DNA of 64,000 nt from Kocuria flava (GTDB taxonomy: Bacteria > Actinomycetota > Actinomycetes > Actinomycetales > Micrococcaceae). The stretch spans positions 2,294,001 to 2,358,000 of the forward strand of contig NZ_CP013254.1 of the NCBI RefSeq assembly GCF_001482365.1, written 5' to 3'. Made by a program: the position numbers and the translations under genes. Shown piece after piece: positions 1 through 9,220 of the stretch. Position 1 is the first letter of the stretch, and every line of letters starts with the position of its first letter. The notes below the pieces were generated by a model. The model saw only the letters and a list, made by a program, of their open reading frames with translations, did no database searches and was not told where the DNA came from.

Positions 1-659
1 GCGGCGTCCTCGGTGGCCACCGGCACCGCCTCGGGTCCGCGGGTGTCGTAGACGGTGGACAGGTCCGCCATCAGCGAGGTGATGCGTTGCCCGGTGACGA
101 ACTCCAGCAGGTCGCACCAGTGCACCCCGATATCGGCGAAGGCCCGGGACTGACCGCCCTCGGTGGGGTCCACCCGCCAGTTGGTGTCCGTGGGGCGTGA
201 CAGCCAGTCCTGGAGGTAGCAGCCTCTCACCAAATGTGGCCTTTCGGCCCCGGAGAGCAGCCGTGCTCGCAACTCGCGCACCGAGGAGTAGAAGCGGTAG
301 CCGAACGGGACGGTGGCCACCAGGTCGGTCGACCGCCAATAATCCACCATGGCTTGAGCATCGGCCCGGGTGGTGGCCAGGGGTTTCTCGCAGATCACAT
401 GCTTGCCGGCCTCGAGAGCGGCGCGCACCAGGCCGGGGTGCGTGTCGTTGGGGGAGCAGATGTGCACGACCTCCACGCGGGGGTCCTGGATCAGCTCCAG
501 GGGGCTGGGGTGGGACTCGCGGGCCCCGGTCTGCTGGGCTGCACGCTGACCCGAGGCCGCGTCCCGGCCGGCCGCGGTGAGCACCTCGTGGCCGGCCGCT
601 CGGACGGCGTGGGCGTGGACCCGGGCGATCATGCCTCCGCCGATGATTCCTGCTCGCAT
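1..659 (-). CDS. Gfo/Idh/MocA-family oxidoreductase, 3' end outside window
   Basis: NAD(P)-dependent sugar or polyol dehydrogenase/reductase family. About 219 N-terminal residues are visible; the gene runs off the left edge. A Rossmann nucleotide-binding turn (GIIGGGMIA, residues 4-12) and the family EKPLA motif (residues 91-95) are present, as is a GCYLQDWLS stretch like that in the oxidoreductase at 3185-4354. The ATG at 659 lies 5 nt from the stop of the permease gene, so it is the last visible gene of the sugar operon. Inference: if the operon handles levoglucosan or another 3-keto-sugar intermediate, this could be the enzyme that reduces the 3-keto sugar at the end of the route. The family assignment is sure; the substrate is not. 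Confidence 0.85.
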   Translation of the reverse strand, partial: MRAGIIGGGMIARVHAHAVRAAGHEVLTAAGRDAASGQRAAQQTGARESHPSPLELIQDPRVEVVHICSPNDTHPGLVRAALEAGKHVICEKPLATTRADAQAMVDYWRSTDLVATVPFGYRFYSSVRELRARLLSGAERPHLVRGCYLQDWLSRPTDTNWRVDPTEGGQSRAFADIGVHWCDLLEFVTGQRITSLMADLSTVYDTRGPEAVPVATEDA

Positions 660-663
660 TGGA

Positions 664-1647
664 CTACTTCCTCCGTGCCAGGGCCACGGCGAGGATGATG
701 ATGATGCCGCGGACGATGTTCTGCTGGCTGGTTTCCAGTCCCGCCAGGACCAGGGCGTTGTTGATCACGCCGATGAGCAGCGCCCCGACCACCGAGCCGA
801 CCACGGCTCCGCGGCCGCCGAAGAGGCTGGTGCCGCCGAGGATGACGGCGGCGATGACCGACAGCTCGTCCCCGCTGCCCCACTGGTAGCGGCCGGACTC
901 GAGGCGACCGGCGTAGAGCATGCCGGCAAGCGAGGCCGCGACCGCGGAGGTGAGCAGAACACTGAAGATGATCCGGCGGGTGCGCACCCCGCTGTAGATG
1001 GCGGCCTGCTCGTTGCCGCCGGTGGCCAGGACCCGACGTCCGTAGGCGGTGCGGTGCATCACGATCGCCCCGATGACCGTGGCGATGATGACCCAGATCA
1101 GCAGGGCCGGGATCGGGCCCAGGGATCCCCCGCCGAAGAAGGCGTTGAAGCCGGGGGAGAGGATGGGCTGCGGCGCGGATCCGGTGATCCACATGGCCAC
1201 GCCCATGGCGATGCCCATCATGCCCAGCGTCACCAGGAACGAGGGGATCTTGGCGAAGGCCACCAGGCTGCCGTTGACCAGGCCGACCAGCACCCCGGTG
1301 CCGATCCCGGCCAGAGCGCCGACGACAGGTCCGCCGGCGGCCACGCCCATGGCGGCGGTGACGCTGGCGAGGCCGGCGACGGCGCCGACGGACAGGTCGA
1401 TCTCGGCGGCGGCGATCACGAAGGTCACGGCCACCGCCATGAGAGCGATCATGGCGGTCTGCCGGAAGATGTTGAGCAGGTTCTCGGTGGTGGCGAAGCC
1501 GGAGTCGTGCAGGAAGAGCACGCAGATCCCGTACACCAGCACGATGCCGATGTAGATGATGTAGTTGCGCCAGTCCAGCGGGGCTTTGCGTGCAGCGGTG
1601 CCTTCTTGCACCGGGGCCGGGGATGGGGTCGAGGTGGTGGTGGACAT
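664..1647 (-). CDS. RbsC-type sugar ABC transporter permease
   Basis: Inner-membrane permease of a carbohydrate ABC importer (ribose/xylose/inositol class). The protein is 327 aa with about nine hydrophobic segments. It carries the family signatures around EIDLSVGA and the GxxSLFGGRG-like loop (GGTSLFGGRGAVVG) near the C-terminus. I chose the ATG at 1647 (MSTTTSTP) because it follows the ATPase stop by 2 nt and leaves a normal cytoplasmic N-terminus; the frame stays open further upstream inside the ATPase gene. It works with the ATPase at 1650-3182 and the lipoprotein at 4390-5568. Substrate specificity cannot be read from sequence alone. Confidence 0.93.
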   Translation of the reverse strand: MSTTTSTPSPAPVQEGTAARKAPLDWRNYIIYIGIVLVYGICVLFLHDSGFATTENLLNIFRQTAMIALMAVAVTFVIAAAEIDLSVGAVAGLASVTAAMGVAAGGPVVGALAGIGTGVLVGLVNGSLVAFAKIPSFLVTLGMMGIAMGVAMWITGSAPQPILSPGFNAFFGGGSLGPIPALLIWVIIATVIGAIVMHRTAYGRRVLATGGNEQAAIYSGVRTRRIIFSVLLTSAVAASLAGMLYAGRLESGRYQWGSGDELSVIAAVILGGTSLFGGRGAVVGSVVGALLIGVINNALVLAGLETSQQNIVRGIIIILAVALARRK

Positions 1648-1649
1648 GT

Positions 1650-3182
1650 TCAGACTCCCTGAATGGTCAACTGGAGCGACTCTTCGTCGTGGATTTCGGA
1701 GCGGTCCAGGGTCTTGTGGAGCCGGCCCTTGCGCAGCACCAGCACGCGGTCGCTGACCGCCAGGAGCTCGGCAAGTTCCGAGGAGATGAGGATGACGGCG
1801 GTGCCCGAGCGGGCCAGGTCCCGGATGAGTTCGATGACTTCGCCTTTGGTGCCGATGTCGATGCCGGCCGTGGGCTCGTCCAGGATGAGGACCTTCGGCT
1901 CGGTGGACACCCACCGGCCCAGCACGACCTTCTGCTGGTTGCCCCCGGACAGGAGCCGGATCTCGAGGCCGGGGCTGGCACCCTTGACCTCGAACTTCGT
2001 CAGCACGTCCTGCACGAACCGCCGCGATCGCCCCTCGTCCATGAGCGGGCCCTTCCGGAATCGGGACAGCAACGGCAGCAGCAGGTTGTCGCGCACACTG
2101 TGGGAGAGCACCAGCCCCTGTTCCCGGCGGTCCTCAGGCACCAGGCCGAAGCCGGCCTCCATGGCCGAGACCGGATCGGTGACGGTGACGGGGCGCCCGT
2201 CGATGAGGATCTCCCCGTCGCGGTGCTTGTCGATGCCGAACAGGGCTCGGGCCAGCTCGGTGCGCCCCGAGCCCATGAGCCCGGCCAGCCCGAGGACCTC
2301 CCCGGGATGCACCGTGAAGGACACGTCCTCCAGGCCGTGGTCGGTGGACAGCCTCTTGACCTCCAGGCGTGGGGTGCCGGAGCGATCCACGACGTGGGTC
2401 TCGTAGGCCAGGGCGTTCTCGAGCCGGCGCCCGATGATGGCCTCGACCAGGTCTTCCGGGGTGATGCTGGTGGCGTGGTCGGTGAGCACCACGGCGCCGT
2501 CGCGCATGACGGTGATCCGGTCGGTAACCTGATAGATCTCCTCCATGCGGTGGGAGATGTAGACGATCCCGATGCCCTGGGAGGTGAGCCGCTTGATCAG
2601 GTCGAAGAGGATCTCGGATTCCTTCTTCGACAAGCTGGCGGTGGGCTCGTCCAGGATCAGCACCCGGGCGTTCTGCGAAACCGCTTTGGCGATTTCGGTC
2701 AGCTGCCAGTACGCCGTGCTCAGCCGTTCCACCGGGGTGCGTGGGTCGACGGGCACCTCGAAGGTCTCGAAGATCGCCCGCGTCTGCTCGACCATGGTGT
2801 CCTCGTCGATCAGGCCCATGGCGTTGCGGGGCTCCCGGTTGAGGAAGACGTTCTGGGCGACGCTGAGGGTCGGGACCAGGCTGAATTCCTGGAACACCAT
2901 GCCCACCCCGGCCTCCCGGGCGGTGATCGGGGAGTCGATGGTGACGGGGTTCCCGCCCACGAAGATCTCCCCGGCGTCGGCGCTGTAGACGCCTTGGAGG
3001 ATCTTCATCAGCGTGGACTTGCCGGCCCCGTTCTCACCGGCCAGGGTGTGCACCTCACCGGCGAGGACTTCGAAGTCCACGCCCTTCAGTACACGGTTGA
3101 CGCCGAAGGCCTTCTCGATCCCGCGCATGGACACGGCGGTGGTGCCGGTCTTCGGCGGTGGCGTTGCGGTTGCGTGGGCCAT
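1650..3182 (-). CDS. RbsA-type sugar ABC transporter ATP-binding protein (double ABC)
   Basis: Cytoplasmic ATPase energising the sugar importer; 510 aa, the usual length of the fused two-ABC RbsA/MglA class. The N-terminal half has a clear Walker A (GENGAGKST) and Walker B (VLILDEPTAS) but a variant signature (LSTAYWQ). The C-terminal half has the degenerate Walker A typical of this class (GLMGSGRTE), a good signature (LSGGNQQK) and LILDEPTAGID. The start is ATG 3182 (MAHATATPPPK), immediately downstream of the oxidoreductase stop at 3185. The long open frame above it belongs to the neighbouring gene. It is translated from the same message as the permease, 2 nt downstream. Confidence 0.95.
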   Translation of the reverse strand: MAHATATPPPKTGTTAVSMRGIEKAFGVNRVLKGVDFEVLAGEVHTLAGENGAGKSTLMKILQGVYSADAGEIFVGGNPVTIDSPITAREAGVGMVFQEFSLVPTLSVAQNVFLNREPRNAMGLIDEDTMVEQTRAIFETFEVPVDPRTPVERLSTAYWQLTEIAKAVSQNARVLILDEPTASLSKKESEILFDLIKRLTSQGIGIVYISHRMEEIYQVTDRITVMRDGAVVLTDHATSITPEDLVEAIIGRRLENALAYETHVVDRSGTPRLEVKRLSTDHGLEDVSFTVHPGEVLGLAGLMGSGRTELARALFGIDKHRDGEILIDGRPVTVTDPVSAMEAGFGLVPEDRREQGLVLSHSVRDNLLLPLLSRFRKGPLMDEGRSRRFVQDVLTKFEVKGASPGLEIRLLSGGNQQKVVLGRWVSTEPKVLILDEPTAGIDIGTKGEVIELIRDLARSGTAVILISSELAELLAVSDRVLVLRKGRLHKTLDRSEIHDEESLQLTIQGV

Positions 3183-3184
3183 GG

Positions 3185-4354
3185 CTACTCCAGTCCTGCC
3201 ACATCGACCCACTGGCCGTTGTCGGCCGAGGCCAGGATCGCGTCGGCGATCTTTTCGATCTGGTACCCGTCGGCGAAGTTTGGGCTGGCTTGGGTGCCGT
3301 TGACGATGGCTTCGAAGAGGTCGTGGGCCTCGATGATCTTGGTCTCCCCGTAGCCGATGCCCAGAGCCGGGATGGGCCACAGCGCTTCCCCGTTGGGGTG
3401 GGCCGGTCCGGTGTAGATGGTGCGGAAGCCCCGCTCGGCCGGGTCGTCGGAGGCGAAGACCACCTGCAGCTGATCGCGCTTCTCGTAGTCGAAGGTGACG
3501 GAGCCTTCGGTGCCGTGGATTTCGAAGGTCAGGAAGTTGTTGCGCCCCCAGCCGTTGCGGGTGGCCTCGAGGCTGCCGATGGCGCCGTTGTCGAAGCGCA
3601 GCATGGTCATCACTTCGTCGTCGACGTCGACGGGCTCCTTCGGGGCGTTGGCGTCCCCGCCGGCGCCGAGCTTGTCGACGGTGCCGCTGGGCACGGGGCG
3701 CTCCGGGATCCAGGTGCGGGCCTGGGCGCTGACCGAGGAGATCTCTCCCACGAGGTAGCGGGCGATGTCCACGACGTGGGTGCCGATGTCGCCCAGGGCG
3801 CCGCTGCCGGCGAGGTCCTTGCGGAAACGCCAGGACAACGGGGAGTCGGGGCTGGCCGACCAGTCCTGCAGGTAGGTGCCGCGGAAGCTGAGGATCTTCC
3901 CCAGGCGCCCCTCGTCGATGAGCTTCTTGGCGTAGGTGATCGCCGGGGTGCGGCGGTAGTTGAAGGCCACCATGGTGGTGCAGTTGGTCTGCTGTGCCGC
4001 CTCGTACACGGCCTTGGCCTCTTCGGCCCCGCGGGCCAGGGGCTTTTCCGAGATCACGTGCTTACCGGCCTGCAGAGCGGCGATGGCGATCTCCGCGTGC
4101 AGGTGGTTCGGGGTGGCGATGTCGATGACGTCGATGCTCGGGTCCGCCACTGCATCACGCCAGTTGGTGCCGGAGCGGTTCCACCCGAACCGCGCGGCGG
4201 CCTCGGCGGCGGAGTCCTCGTTCACGTCGATCAGCAGCTCCCGCACCGGCTGTGCCGGGGCCGGCCAGAAGAACATCGGCATGGTGGCGTAGGCCATGGA
4301 GTGGGCCTTGGCCATGAAGCCGGCCCCGATGATGGCGATCTTGAATTCCTGCAT
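3185..4354 (-). CDS. Gfo/Idh/MocA oxidoreductase, levoglucosan dehydrogenase-like
   Basis: NAD-dependent sugar dehydrogenase of 389 aa. Visible: the Rossmann motif IIGAGFMAKAHS at the N-terminus, the invariant SEKPLA motif, and the catalytic-domain stretch GSGALGDIGTHVVDIARYL, whose Asp and His match the family active site. From memory, the length and several blocks (YATMPMFFWPAPA, FRGTYLQDWSA, WPIPALGIGYGETKIIEAHD) resemble the characterised levoglucosan 3-dehydrogenase of Pseudarthrobacter, which makes 3-keto-levoglucosan. Neighbours include a second Gfo/Idh/MocA enzyme, a TIM-barrel isomerase and an RbsABC importer, the set expected for that route. The family is certain; the levoglucosan assignment is inference, with inositol or another polyol the main alternative. 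Confidence 0.85.
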   Translation of the reverse strand: MQEFKIAIIGAGFMAKAHSMAYATMPMFFWPAPAQPVRELLIDVNEDSAAEAAARFGWNRSGTNWRDAVADPSIDVIDIATPNHLHAEIAIAALQAGKHVISEKPLARGAEEAKAVYEAAQQTNCTTMVAFNYRRTPAITYAKKLIDEGRLGKILSFRGTYLQDWSASPDSPLSWRFRKDLAGSGALGDIGTHVVDIARYLVGEISSVSAQARTWIPERPVPSGTVDKLGAGGDANAPKEPVDVDDEVMTMLRFDNGAIGSLEATRNGWGRNNFLTFEIHGTEGSVTFDYEKRDQLQVVFASDDPAERGFRTIYTGPAHPNGEALWPIPALGIGYGETKIIEAHDLFEAIVNGTQASPNFADGYQIEKIADAILASADNGQWVDVAGLE

Positions 4355-4389
4355 GATGGGTCGTCCCTTTCGTAGGTGTGGTGGAGCGG

Positions 4390-5568
4390 TCAGCTCGTCG
4401 GAGCGGTGCATTCGCTGAAGGACTGCTGGACGGTTTCGGGGGCCGGCTGGTGATAGACGTCCTCCCAGGACTCCAGGAGGTTGTCGTGGTGGACCGGTAG
4501 GGCGCCCAGGGCGACGTAGGGAGGGGCGTCCTTGCCGAGCAGCCCGTAGGCGGCCAGGGTCGCCTCCGCCACACCCTGGTCGTAGGGTCGTTGGGCTCCC
4601 AGGCCGGCCACCATCGAGTTCTTGGCCATGGCGATGGCCACGTTGGTGCCGAGATCTTCCGTGGCGATCTTGATGTCCTCCCGCTCGGCCGAGCGGACGG
4701 CGGCCATGATCCCTTCGGTGGGCACGTCCCACACGCCCCAGATGCCGTTGATGTCGTCCTGGTACCGCAGCAGCATCGCGTTGGCGGTGTTCTGGGCCTG
4801 ACCGGCCAGGTCATCGCCCGAGATCCCCCGCTCGGCGATGATGTGGATGTCGGGGTAGTCCTTCTTGATCGTGTCGACGAACCCCTGGTGCCGCTGATTG
4901 GTCACGAAGAAGTCCACCCCGAACTTGATCACCCCGATGTTCCCCTTGCCCTGAAGCGCCTGGGCCATGAGGTGGGCGGAGACGACGCCGTTGCCGTAGT
5001 TGTCGGCGGAGACCGCGGAGATGTAGTCCTCCCCCGGGGTGAAACCGGCCGGGACGTTGTCCATGAACACCAGGTGGATCCCCGCCTGGGCGGCCTTGCG
5101 GTAGGCCTGGGCGGTGGCCACGGCGTCGGTGGGGATCGAGATGATGATGTCGGGTTTGCGGGCGATCATGTTCTCGATGTCGGAGACCTGCTTGCTCGGG
5201 TCCTGGCCGGCATCGGTGACCGCGATGATCTCGACACCCAGCTCCTCGAAGCGGGTCTCCAGCCCGTTGAGCTGGGCCGCGGTCCAGTCGTCGCCGGTGT
5301 AGTGCATGACAATCGCCGCGGTGGCCTTCTTGGCCTTCACCTGCTCGATCTCGCCCTCGCTCAACTGCACGGAGTCGGCGGAGACCGGGTCCTCGCCCTG
5401 GGGGCCCTGGCTCAGAACCTGGCCCTCCATCTCCTGCAAGGCTTCCTCGGCAGGGGCGTAGTCGGGCAACAGGCAGGTGCTGTTGGCGGTGGTGGGCGCG
5501 CACGCGGTCGTCAACACCGACACGGCCAGGACACCGGCCACCGCAGTCAGGCGCAGGCGGCGGGTCAC
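4390..5568 (-). CDS. Sugar ABC transporter substrate-binding lipoprotein
   Basis: Periplasmic-binding-protein-like receptor anchored to the outer face of the membrane; 392 aa. The N-terminus is a lipoprotein signal: MTRRLRL, a hydrophobic core, then the lipobox LTTAC with the lipidated Cys at residue 23. The rest is a type-1 (RbsB/LacI-like) sugar-binding fold, visible in phrases such as VMHYTGDDWTAAQLNGL, DIIISIPTDA and HLVFMDNVPAG. The start codon overlaps the upstream isomerase stop by 4 nt (ATGA), so the two genes are translationally coupled. It supplies substrate to the permease/ATPase pair at 664-3182. Confidence 0.93.
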   Translation of the reverse strand: MTRRLRLTAVAGVLAVSVLTTACAPTTANSTCLLPDYAPAEEALQEMEGQVLSQGPQGEDPVSADSVQLSEGEIEQVKAKKATAAIVMHYTGDDWTAAQLNGLETRFEELGVEIIAVTDAGQDPSKQVSDIENMIARKPDIIISIPTDAVATAQAYRKAAQAGIHLVFMDNVPAGFTPGEDYISAVSADNYGNGVVSAHLMAQALQGKGNIGVIKFGVDFFVTNQRHQGFVDTIKKDYPDIHIIAERGISGDDLAGQAQNTANAMLLRYQDDINGIWGVWDVPTEGIMAAVRSAEREDIKIATEDLGTNVAIAMAKNSMVAGLGAQRPYDQGVAEATLAAYGLLGKDAPPYVALGALPVHHDNLLESWEDVYHQPAPETVQQSFSECTAPTS

Positions 5569-6383
5569 AGTCCCAGCCCCGTCAGGTACTGGCGGCTGCG
5601 CTGGGCGGCCTCGGCGGGATCACCGTCGTAGTAGTCCAGTTCGACGACCAGCCAGTCGTCGTAACCGGCGCCCCGGACCTCCTCGAGGATGCCGGGAAAG
5701 TCCAGTTCCCCATCACCCAGCGGCAGAAAACGACCGGTGGCGGCCTCGTAGTCCTTCAGATGAACCAGGGTCAGGCGGTCGGCGTATTTGCGGATCGCCT
5801 CCGCGGGGTTTCCGCCTCCAGCGGCCAGGTGCGCGGTGTCGGGGCAGAAGCCGATGCCGGTCTCGGCGAAGACGGTCTCCAGCTGCTCCGGTGACTGCAC
5901 GATCGTGCCCAGGTGCGGATGGAAGCAGGCCCGCAGCCCGTTGCTCTGGGCGATCTGCGCCACGCTGTCCAGCGCCCCGCCCAGTCGCTTGTAGTCGTCG
6001 TCCTGGATGCCGGTCGCCCGGATGGCACCCCCACCCAGCACGAGGTGACCGGCCCCGGCGGCCGCAGCCAACTCGGCAGTGGACCGGACCTTGTGCAGCT
6101 CATCGGCCAGCGCATCGGCGTAGATGAAGCTTCCGCCGGTGTAGACGCTGACGAGCTCGAGCTCGTGGTCGGACAGGGACGACTGCAGGCCACCGAGGTC
6201 AGAGGCGAAGTCGTGGAGGTTGCCCTCGAACATCTCCACCCCGGCGTAGCCGGCCTGCTGAATGGGGCCGAACGACTCCGTCACATTCCCTGCGGACCGG
6301 TAGTAGAGGTCCTTGATGCTCGTGACCCCCGTGGGGTCCCCGACAACTCCGCCCCAGGTGATCGAGTGATAGGCCAACTTCAT
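5565..6383 (-). CDS. Sugar phosphate isomerase/epimerase (AP-endonuclease-2 TIM barrel)
   Basis: TIM-barrel enzyme of 272 aa in the xylose-isomerase-like/IolE superfamily, which performs isomerisation, dehydration or beta-elimination on keto-sugars using a divalent metal. Metal-site elements are visible: the Glu in GVEMFEGNL, the HPHLGT motif, FCPDTAHLAAGG, LVHLKDY, and the terminal Glu in WLVVELDY. It is the first gene of the minus-strand operon; its ATG at 6383 faces the divergent ROK regulator gene. Inference: in a levoglucosan-type pathway it would be the lyase/hydratase acting on the 3-keto intermediate. Inosose dehydratase-like activity is the alternative. Confidence 0.88.
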   Translation of the reverse strand: MKLAYHSITWGGVVGDPTGVTSIKDLYYRSAGNVTESFGPIQQAGYAGVEMFEGNLHDFASDLGGLQSSLSDHELELVSVYTGGSFIYADALADELHKVRSTAELAAAAGAGHLVLGGGAIRATGIQDDDYKRLGGALDSVAQIAQSNGLRACFHPHLGTIVQSPEQLETVFAETGIGFCPDTAHLAAGGGNPAEAIRKYADRLTLVHLKDYEAATGRFLPLGDGELDFPGILEEVRGAGYDDWLVVELDYYDGDPAEAAQRSRQYLTGLGL

Positions 6384-6400
6384 GGTGTGCTCCTTGCGCT

Positions 6401-6414
6401 GTGAGCGAGCTCAC
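6401..6414. promoter_or_regulatory. Candidate ROK operator
   Basis: The palindrome GTGAGC-GA-GCTCAC has perfect 6-bp arms. It lies in the 110-bp gap between the divergent isomerase and ROK regulator genes, 18 bp upstream of the isomerase start. A related imperfect pair (GTGATGTGCTTCAC) follows at 6417-6430. The position suits autoregulation and control of the sugar operon by the ROK protein; binding is inferred. Confidence 0.45.
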
Positions 6415-6493
6415 TGGTGATGTGCTTCACGTGCAGGCTATTGCCGTCTATGAACCGAAGTCAACCGCCTATGTCACATTCAGGGGCGAAAAG

Positions 6494-7810
6494 GTGTTGG
6501 ATGGTGCCATGCCCACCACCGCTCTGCTCACCGGTACCGACGCCAACCTGGCGCACAGCGCCGCCTTGGTCTTGGAGATCCTCCGCCGCAACGGGCCCCA
6601 GACCCGCCCGGATCTGGCCACCGAAACCGGCCTGGGCCGGACGGCGCTGACCCAGCGACTCACCCTGCTGCAGGAGGCAGGGTTGCTCAGTGAGGGGGAG
6701 TACGGAGAATCCACCGGGGGGCGCCATCCCCGCCTGCTGCGCTTCAATGCCTCCGCCGGGCAGGTCCTGGCAGTGGAGTTCGGGGCCACCTCCGTCACGG
6801 TCGGCCTCACAGATCTCGCCGGTGAGATCCAGGCCCTCACCAGCGCCCCCCAGGACATCGCAGAAGGCCCCGAGCCGGCCCTGTCGCGCGCCGAGCAACT
6901 GGCCCAAACGCTGCTCGCAGAACAAGCCTCGCAGGGGGCGCGCCTGTGGGGTGTGGGCGTCGGGCTGCCCGGTCCTGTCGAATACGCCACCGGACGCCCC
7001 AGCGCCCCGCCCATCATGCCCGGATGGGACGGTTACCCCGTGCGGGAGCGGCTCACCACAGCGTTCCAAGCCCCCGTATGGGTCGACAACGAGGTCAACA
7101 CCCTGGCCCTCGGAGAACTCCGCTCCCGGCCAGAGCTGCGAAACCAGGACTTCTTCTACGTCAAGGTCGGTACGGGCATCGGCGCGGGGCTGGTCTCGGG
7201 CGGGCGGTTGCATCGTGGGGCCCAGGGCAGCGCCGGGGACATCGGCCATGTCGCCGTGGTCGGGGCCGAACACGTGCCCTGCCGCTGCGGCAAATATGGG
7301 TGCCTTGAGGCCGTCGCCGGCGGCGGAGCCCTCAGTGCCCAAGGGCTGCGGGCGGCAAAGGACGGTCGGAGCCCCTTCCTGGAAAAGCGCTATGCCGAGT
7401 CGGGCACCATCACGGCCGAAGACGTCGCCACGGCAGCCCGACACGGCGATCACTTCGCCGTCGAGGCCATTTCTGCCAGCGGCAGGACCATCGGCTCGCT
7501 TCTGGCGTCCTTCGTCAACTTCTTCAACCCGGCCATGATCCTGATGGGCGGAGCAGTAGTCTCCGGCAGCGGGCAACTCCTGGCCAGCATCCGGGAAGCC
7601 GTCTATCAGCGGTCCTTGCCCCTGGCCACCCGGGACCTGGTCATGAGCACGTCCCACTTGGACAGCCGCCGGGAAGGCGGGGTCGTGGGGGCCGCCCACC
7701 TGGCCCTCGACGAACTGTTCAACCCGGCCACCTTCCAACGGCTGATCAGCCATGACCCCCCACGCAGCGTTCAAGAACTCCAGCTACCGATGGCTTCGGC
7801 GCAGGATTGA
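6494..7810 (+). CDS. ROK-family transcriptional regulator
   Basis: Sugar-responsive repressor of 438 aa if the GTG at 6494 is used. An AGGGG ribosome-binding site sits 7 nt upstream; ATG 6509 (MPTTALL) is the alternative. N-terminal winged HTH: LEILRRNGPQTRPDLATETG followed by LTQRLTLLQEAGLL (about residues 20-65). The C-terminal ROK/hexokinase-like domain starts near residue 95 and has the zinc-binding signature CRCGKYGCLEA and the sugar-site GHVAVVGAEH block. It is divergently transcribed from the sugar operon and is very likely its local regulator, with a sugar or sugar phosphate as effector. Confidence 0.9.
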   Translation: MLDGAMPTTALLTGTDANLAHSAALVLEILRRNGPQTRPDLATETGLGRTALTQRLTLLQEAGLLSEGEYGESTGGRHPRLLRFNASAGQVLAVEFGATSVTVGLTDLAGEIQALTSAPQDIAEGPEPALSRAEQLAQTLLAEQASQGARLWGVGVGLPGPVEYATGRPSAPPIMPGWDGYPVRERLTTAFQAPVWVDNEVNTLALGELRSRPELRNQDFFYVKVGTGIGAGLVSGGRLHRGAQGSAGDIGHVAVVGAEHVPCRCGKYGCLEAVAGGGALSAQGLRAAKDGRSPFLEKRYAESGTITAEDVATAARHGDHFAVEAISASGRTIGSLLASFVNFFNPAMILMGGAVVSGSGQLLASIREAVYQRSLPLATRDLVMSTSHLDSRREGGVVGAAHLALDELFNPATFQRLISHDPPRSVQELQLPMASAQD

Positions 7811-7831
7811 TGCACTGGATCCCGACATAAG

Positions 7832-9220
7832 GGGACTGTAAGAACAATGGTGTGTGAGGGTCCGGCCTGATCCGAAAGGAGACGGCCGTGTCAGAGTCCA
7901 CGACCGAGATGACAGGCACGATGATCGATCCCGTGACCGGAGAGATCATCGATCAGAAGGACCTCGCCGAGCGGCTGCTCGCCCAGGCCAAGGAGCAAGG
8001 CGTGAGCCTGGTCGGCCCGGGCGGTCTGCTGAACCAGCTGATGAAGAACGTCCTCGAGACCGCCCTGGAAGCCGAACTGACCGAGCACCTCGGTCACGAC
8101 CACGGGCAGACCCCGATCGCGGCCAACATGTGCAACGGCACGAGGTCGAAGACCGTGCTGACCGAGATCGGCCCCGTCGAGATCGAGGTGCCCCGGGACC
8201 GGGAGGGGTCCTTCGAGCCGGTGATCGTGCCCAAACGGAAGCGGCGCCTGGACGGGATCGACCAGATCGTGCTCTCCCTGTCGGCCCGCGGGCTGACCAC
8301 CGGGGAGATCGCCGTGCATTTTGAGGAGGTCTACGGGGCGAAGGTCTCCAAGGGCACCATCAGCCAGGAATCACCGAGAAAGTCGCCGGAGAACTGGCCG
8401 AGTGGTCTTCCCGCCCGCTGGACCCGCTCTACCCGGTGCTCTTCGTCGACGCGATAGTGGTCAAGGTGCGCGACGGGCAGGTACGCAACACGCCGTTCTA
8501 CGTCGTGATGGGCGTGACCGTGCACGGGGAACGCGAGATCCTCGGGATCTGGGCCGGTGACGGCGCCGAAGGCGCCCGGTTCTGGCTGCAGGTCTTCTCT
8601 GAGCTCAGGAATCGGGGCGTCGAAGACGTGCTCATCGGAAGTCTGCGACGGGCTCAAGGGCCTACCGGAGGCGATCACGACCACCTGGGATCGCACGGTC
8701 GTGCAGCAGTGCATCGTGCACCTGATCCGCAACAGCTTCCGCTACGCCGGCCGCCGGCACCGCGACGGCATCGTCAAGGCGCTCAAGCCCGTCTGCACCG
8801 CCTCCAGCGAGGCCGCGGCGAAGGACCGGTTCGCCGAGTTCAAGGCCGAGTGGGGCCAGCGGTATCCGGCGATCGTGCAGCTGTGGGAGTCCTCCTGGGC
8901 TTCAGTTCGTGCCCTTCGACGGAGTACGACGTGGAGATCCGCTTCGGTGATCTGCACGACGAACGCGATCGAGTCGATCAACGCCCGCTACCGCAGGGCG
9001 GTGCGGGCCCGCGGACACTTCCCGCACGAGCAGGCCGCGCTGAAGTGCCTGTACCTGGTCACTCGCTCCCTTGACCCCACCGGCGGAGGAAGAGCACGGT
9101 GGGTGATGAGGTGGAAGCCGGCGCTGAACGCGTTCGCGATCACCTTCGCCGGACGGTTCGAGGGAACCGCTCACTGATGAAAACCGCCGGGCCCCACACA
9201 CCGTTTATCGGACAGTCCCG
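7832..9220 (+). mobile_element. IS256-family insertion sequence, degenerate copy
   Basis: A 1389-bp element bounded by imperfect inverted repeats beginning GGGACTGT (left 7832, right end 9220). The right repeat, read outward-in, shares GGGACTGT and the GGTGTGTG block. The 8-bp sequence GACATAAG occurs directly on both sides (7824-7831 and 9221-9228), the target duplication size expected for IS256. The transposase inside is broken by several indels. The ends resemble those of the copy at 48188-51372. Confidence 0.9.
7888..9177 (+). pseudogene. IS256-family transposase, multiply frameshifted
   Basis: Mutator-type DDE transposase remnant. The N-terminal part (LVGPGGLLNQL through VEIEVPRDREGSFEPVIVPKRK) is in one frame until about 8370. 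The middle (LFVDAIVVKVRDGQVRN) is read in a second frame. The part from EVCDGLKGLPEAITTTWDRTVVQ onward returns to another frame near 8640. Around 8900-8940 two more small indels disturb the block that should read like FVPF...DVEIR before ICTTNAIESINARYRRAV. With at least four frame changes it cannot make an active enzyme. The protein is closest in feel to the transposase at 48227-51311. Confidence 0.9.

Noticed and set aside
1590..3353. 587-codon open frame antisense to the sugar ABC ATPase
   Set aside because: Its translation is low-complexity Gly/Asp/His/Leu without domains, and the minus strand here encodes a textbook RbsA protein; typical of high-GC shadow frames.
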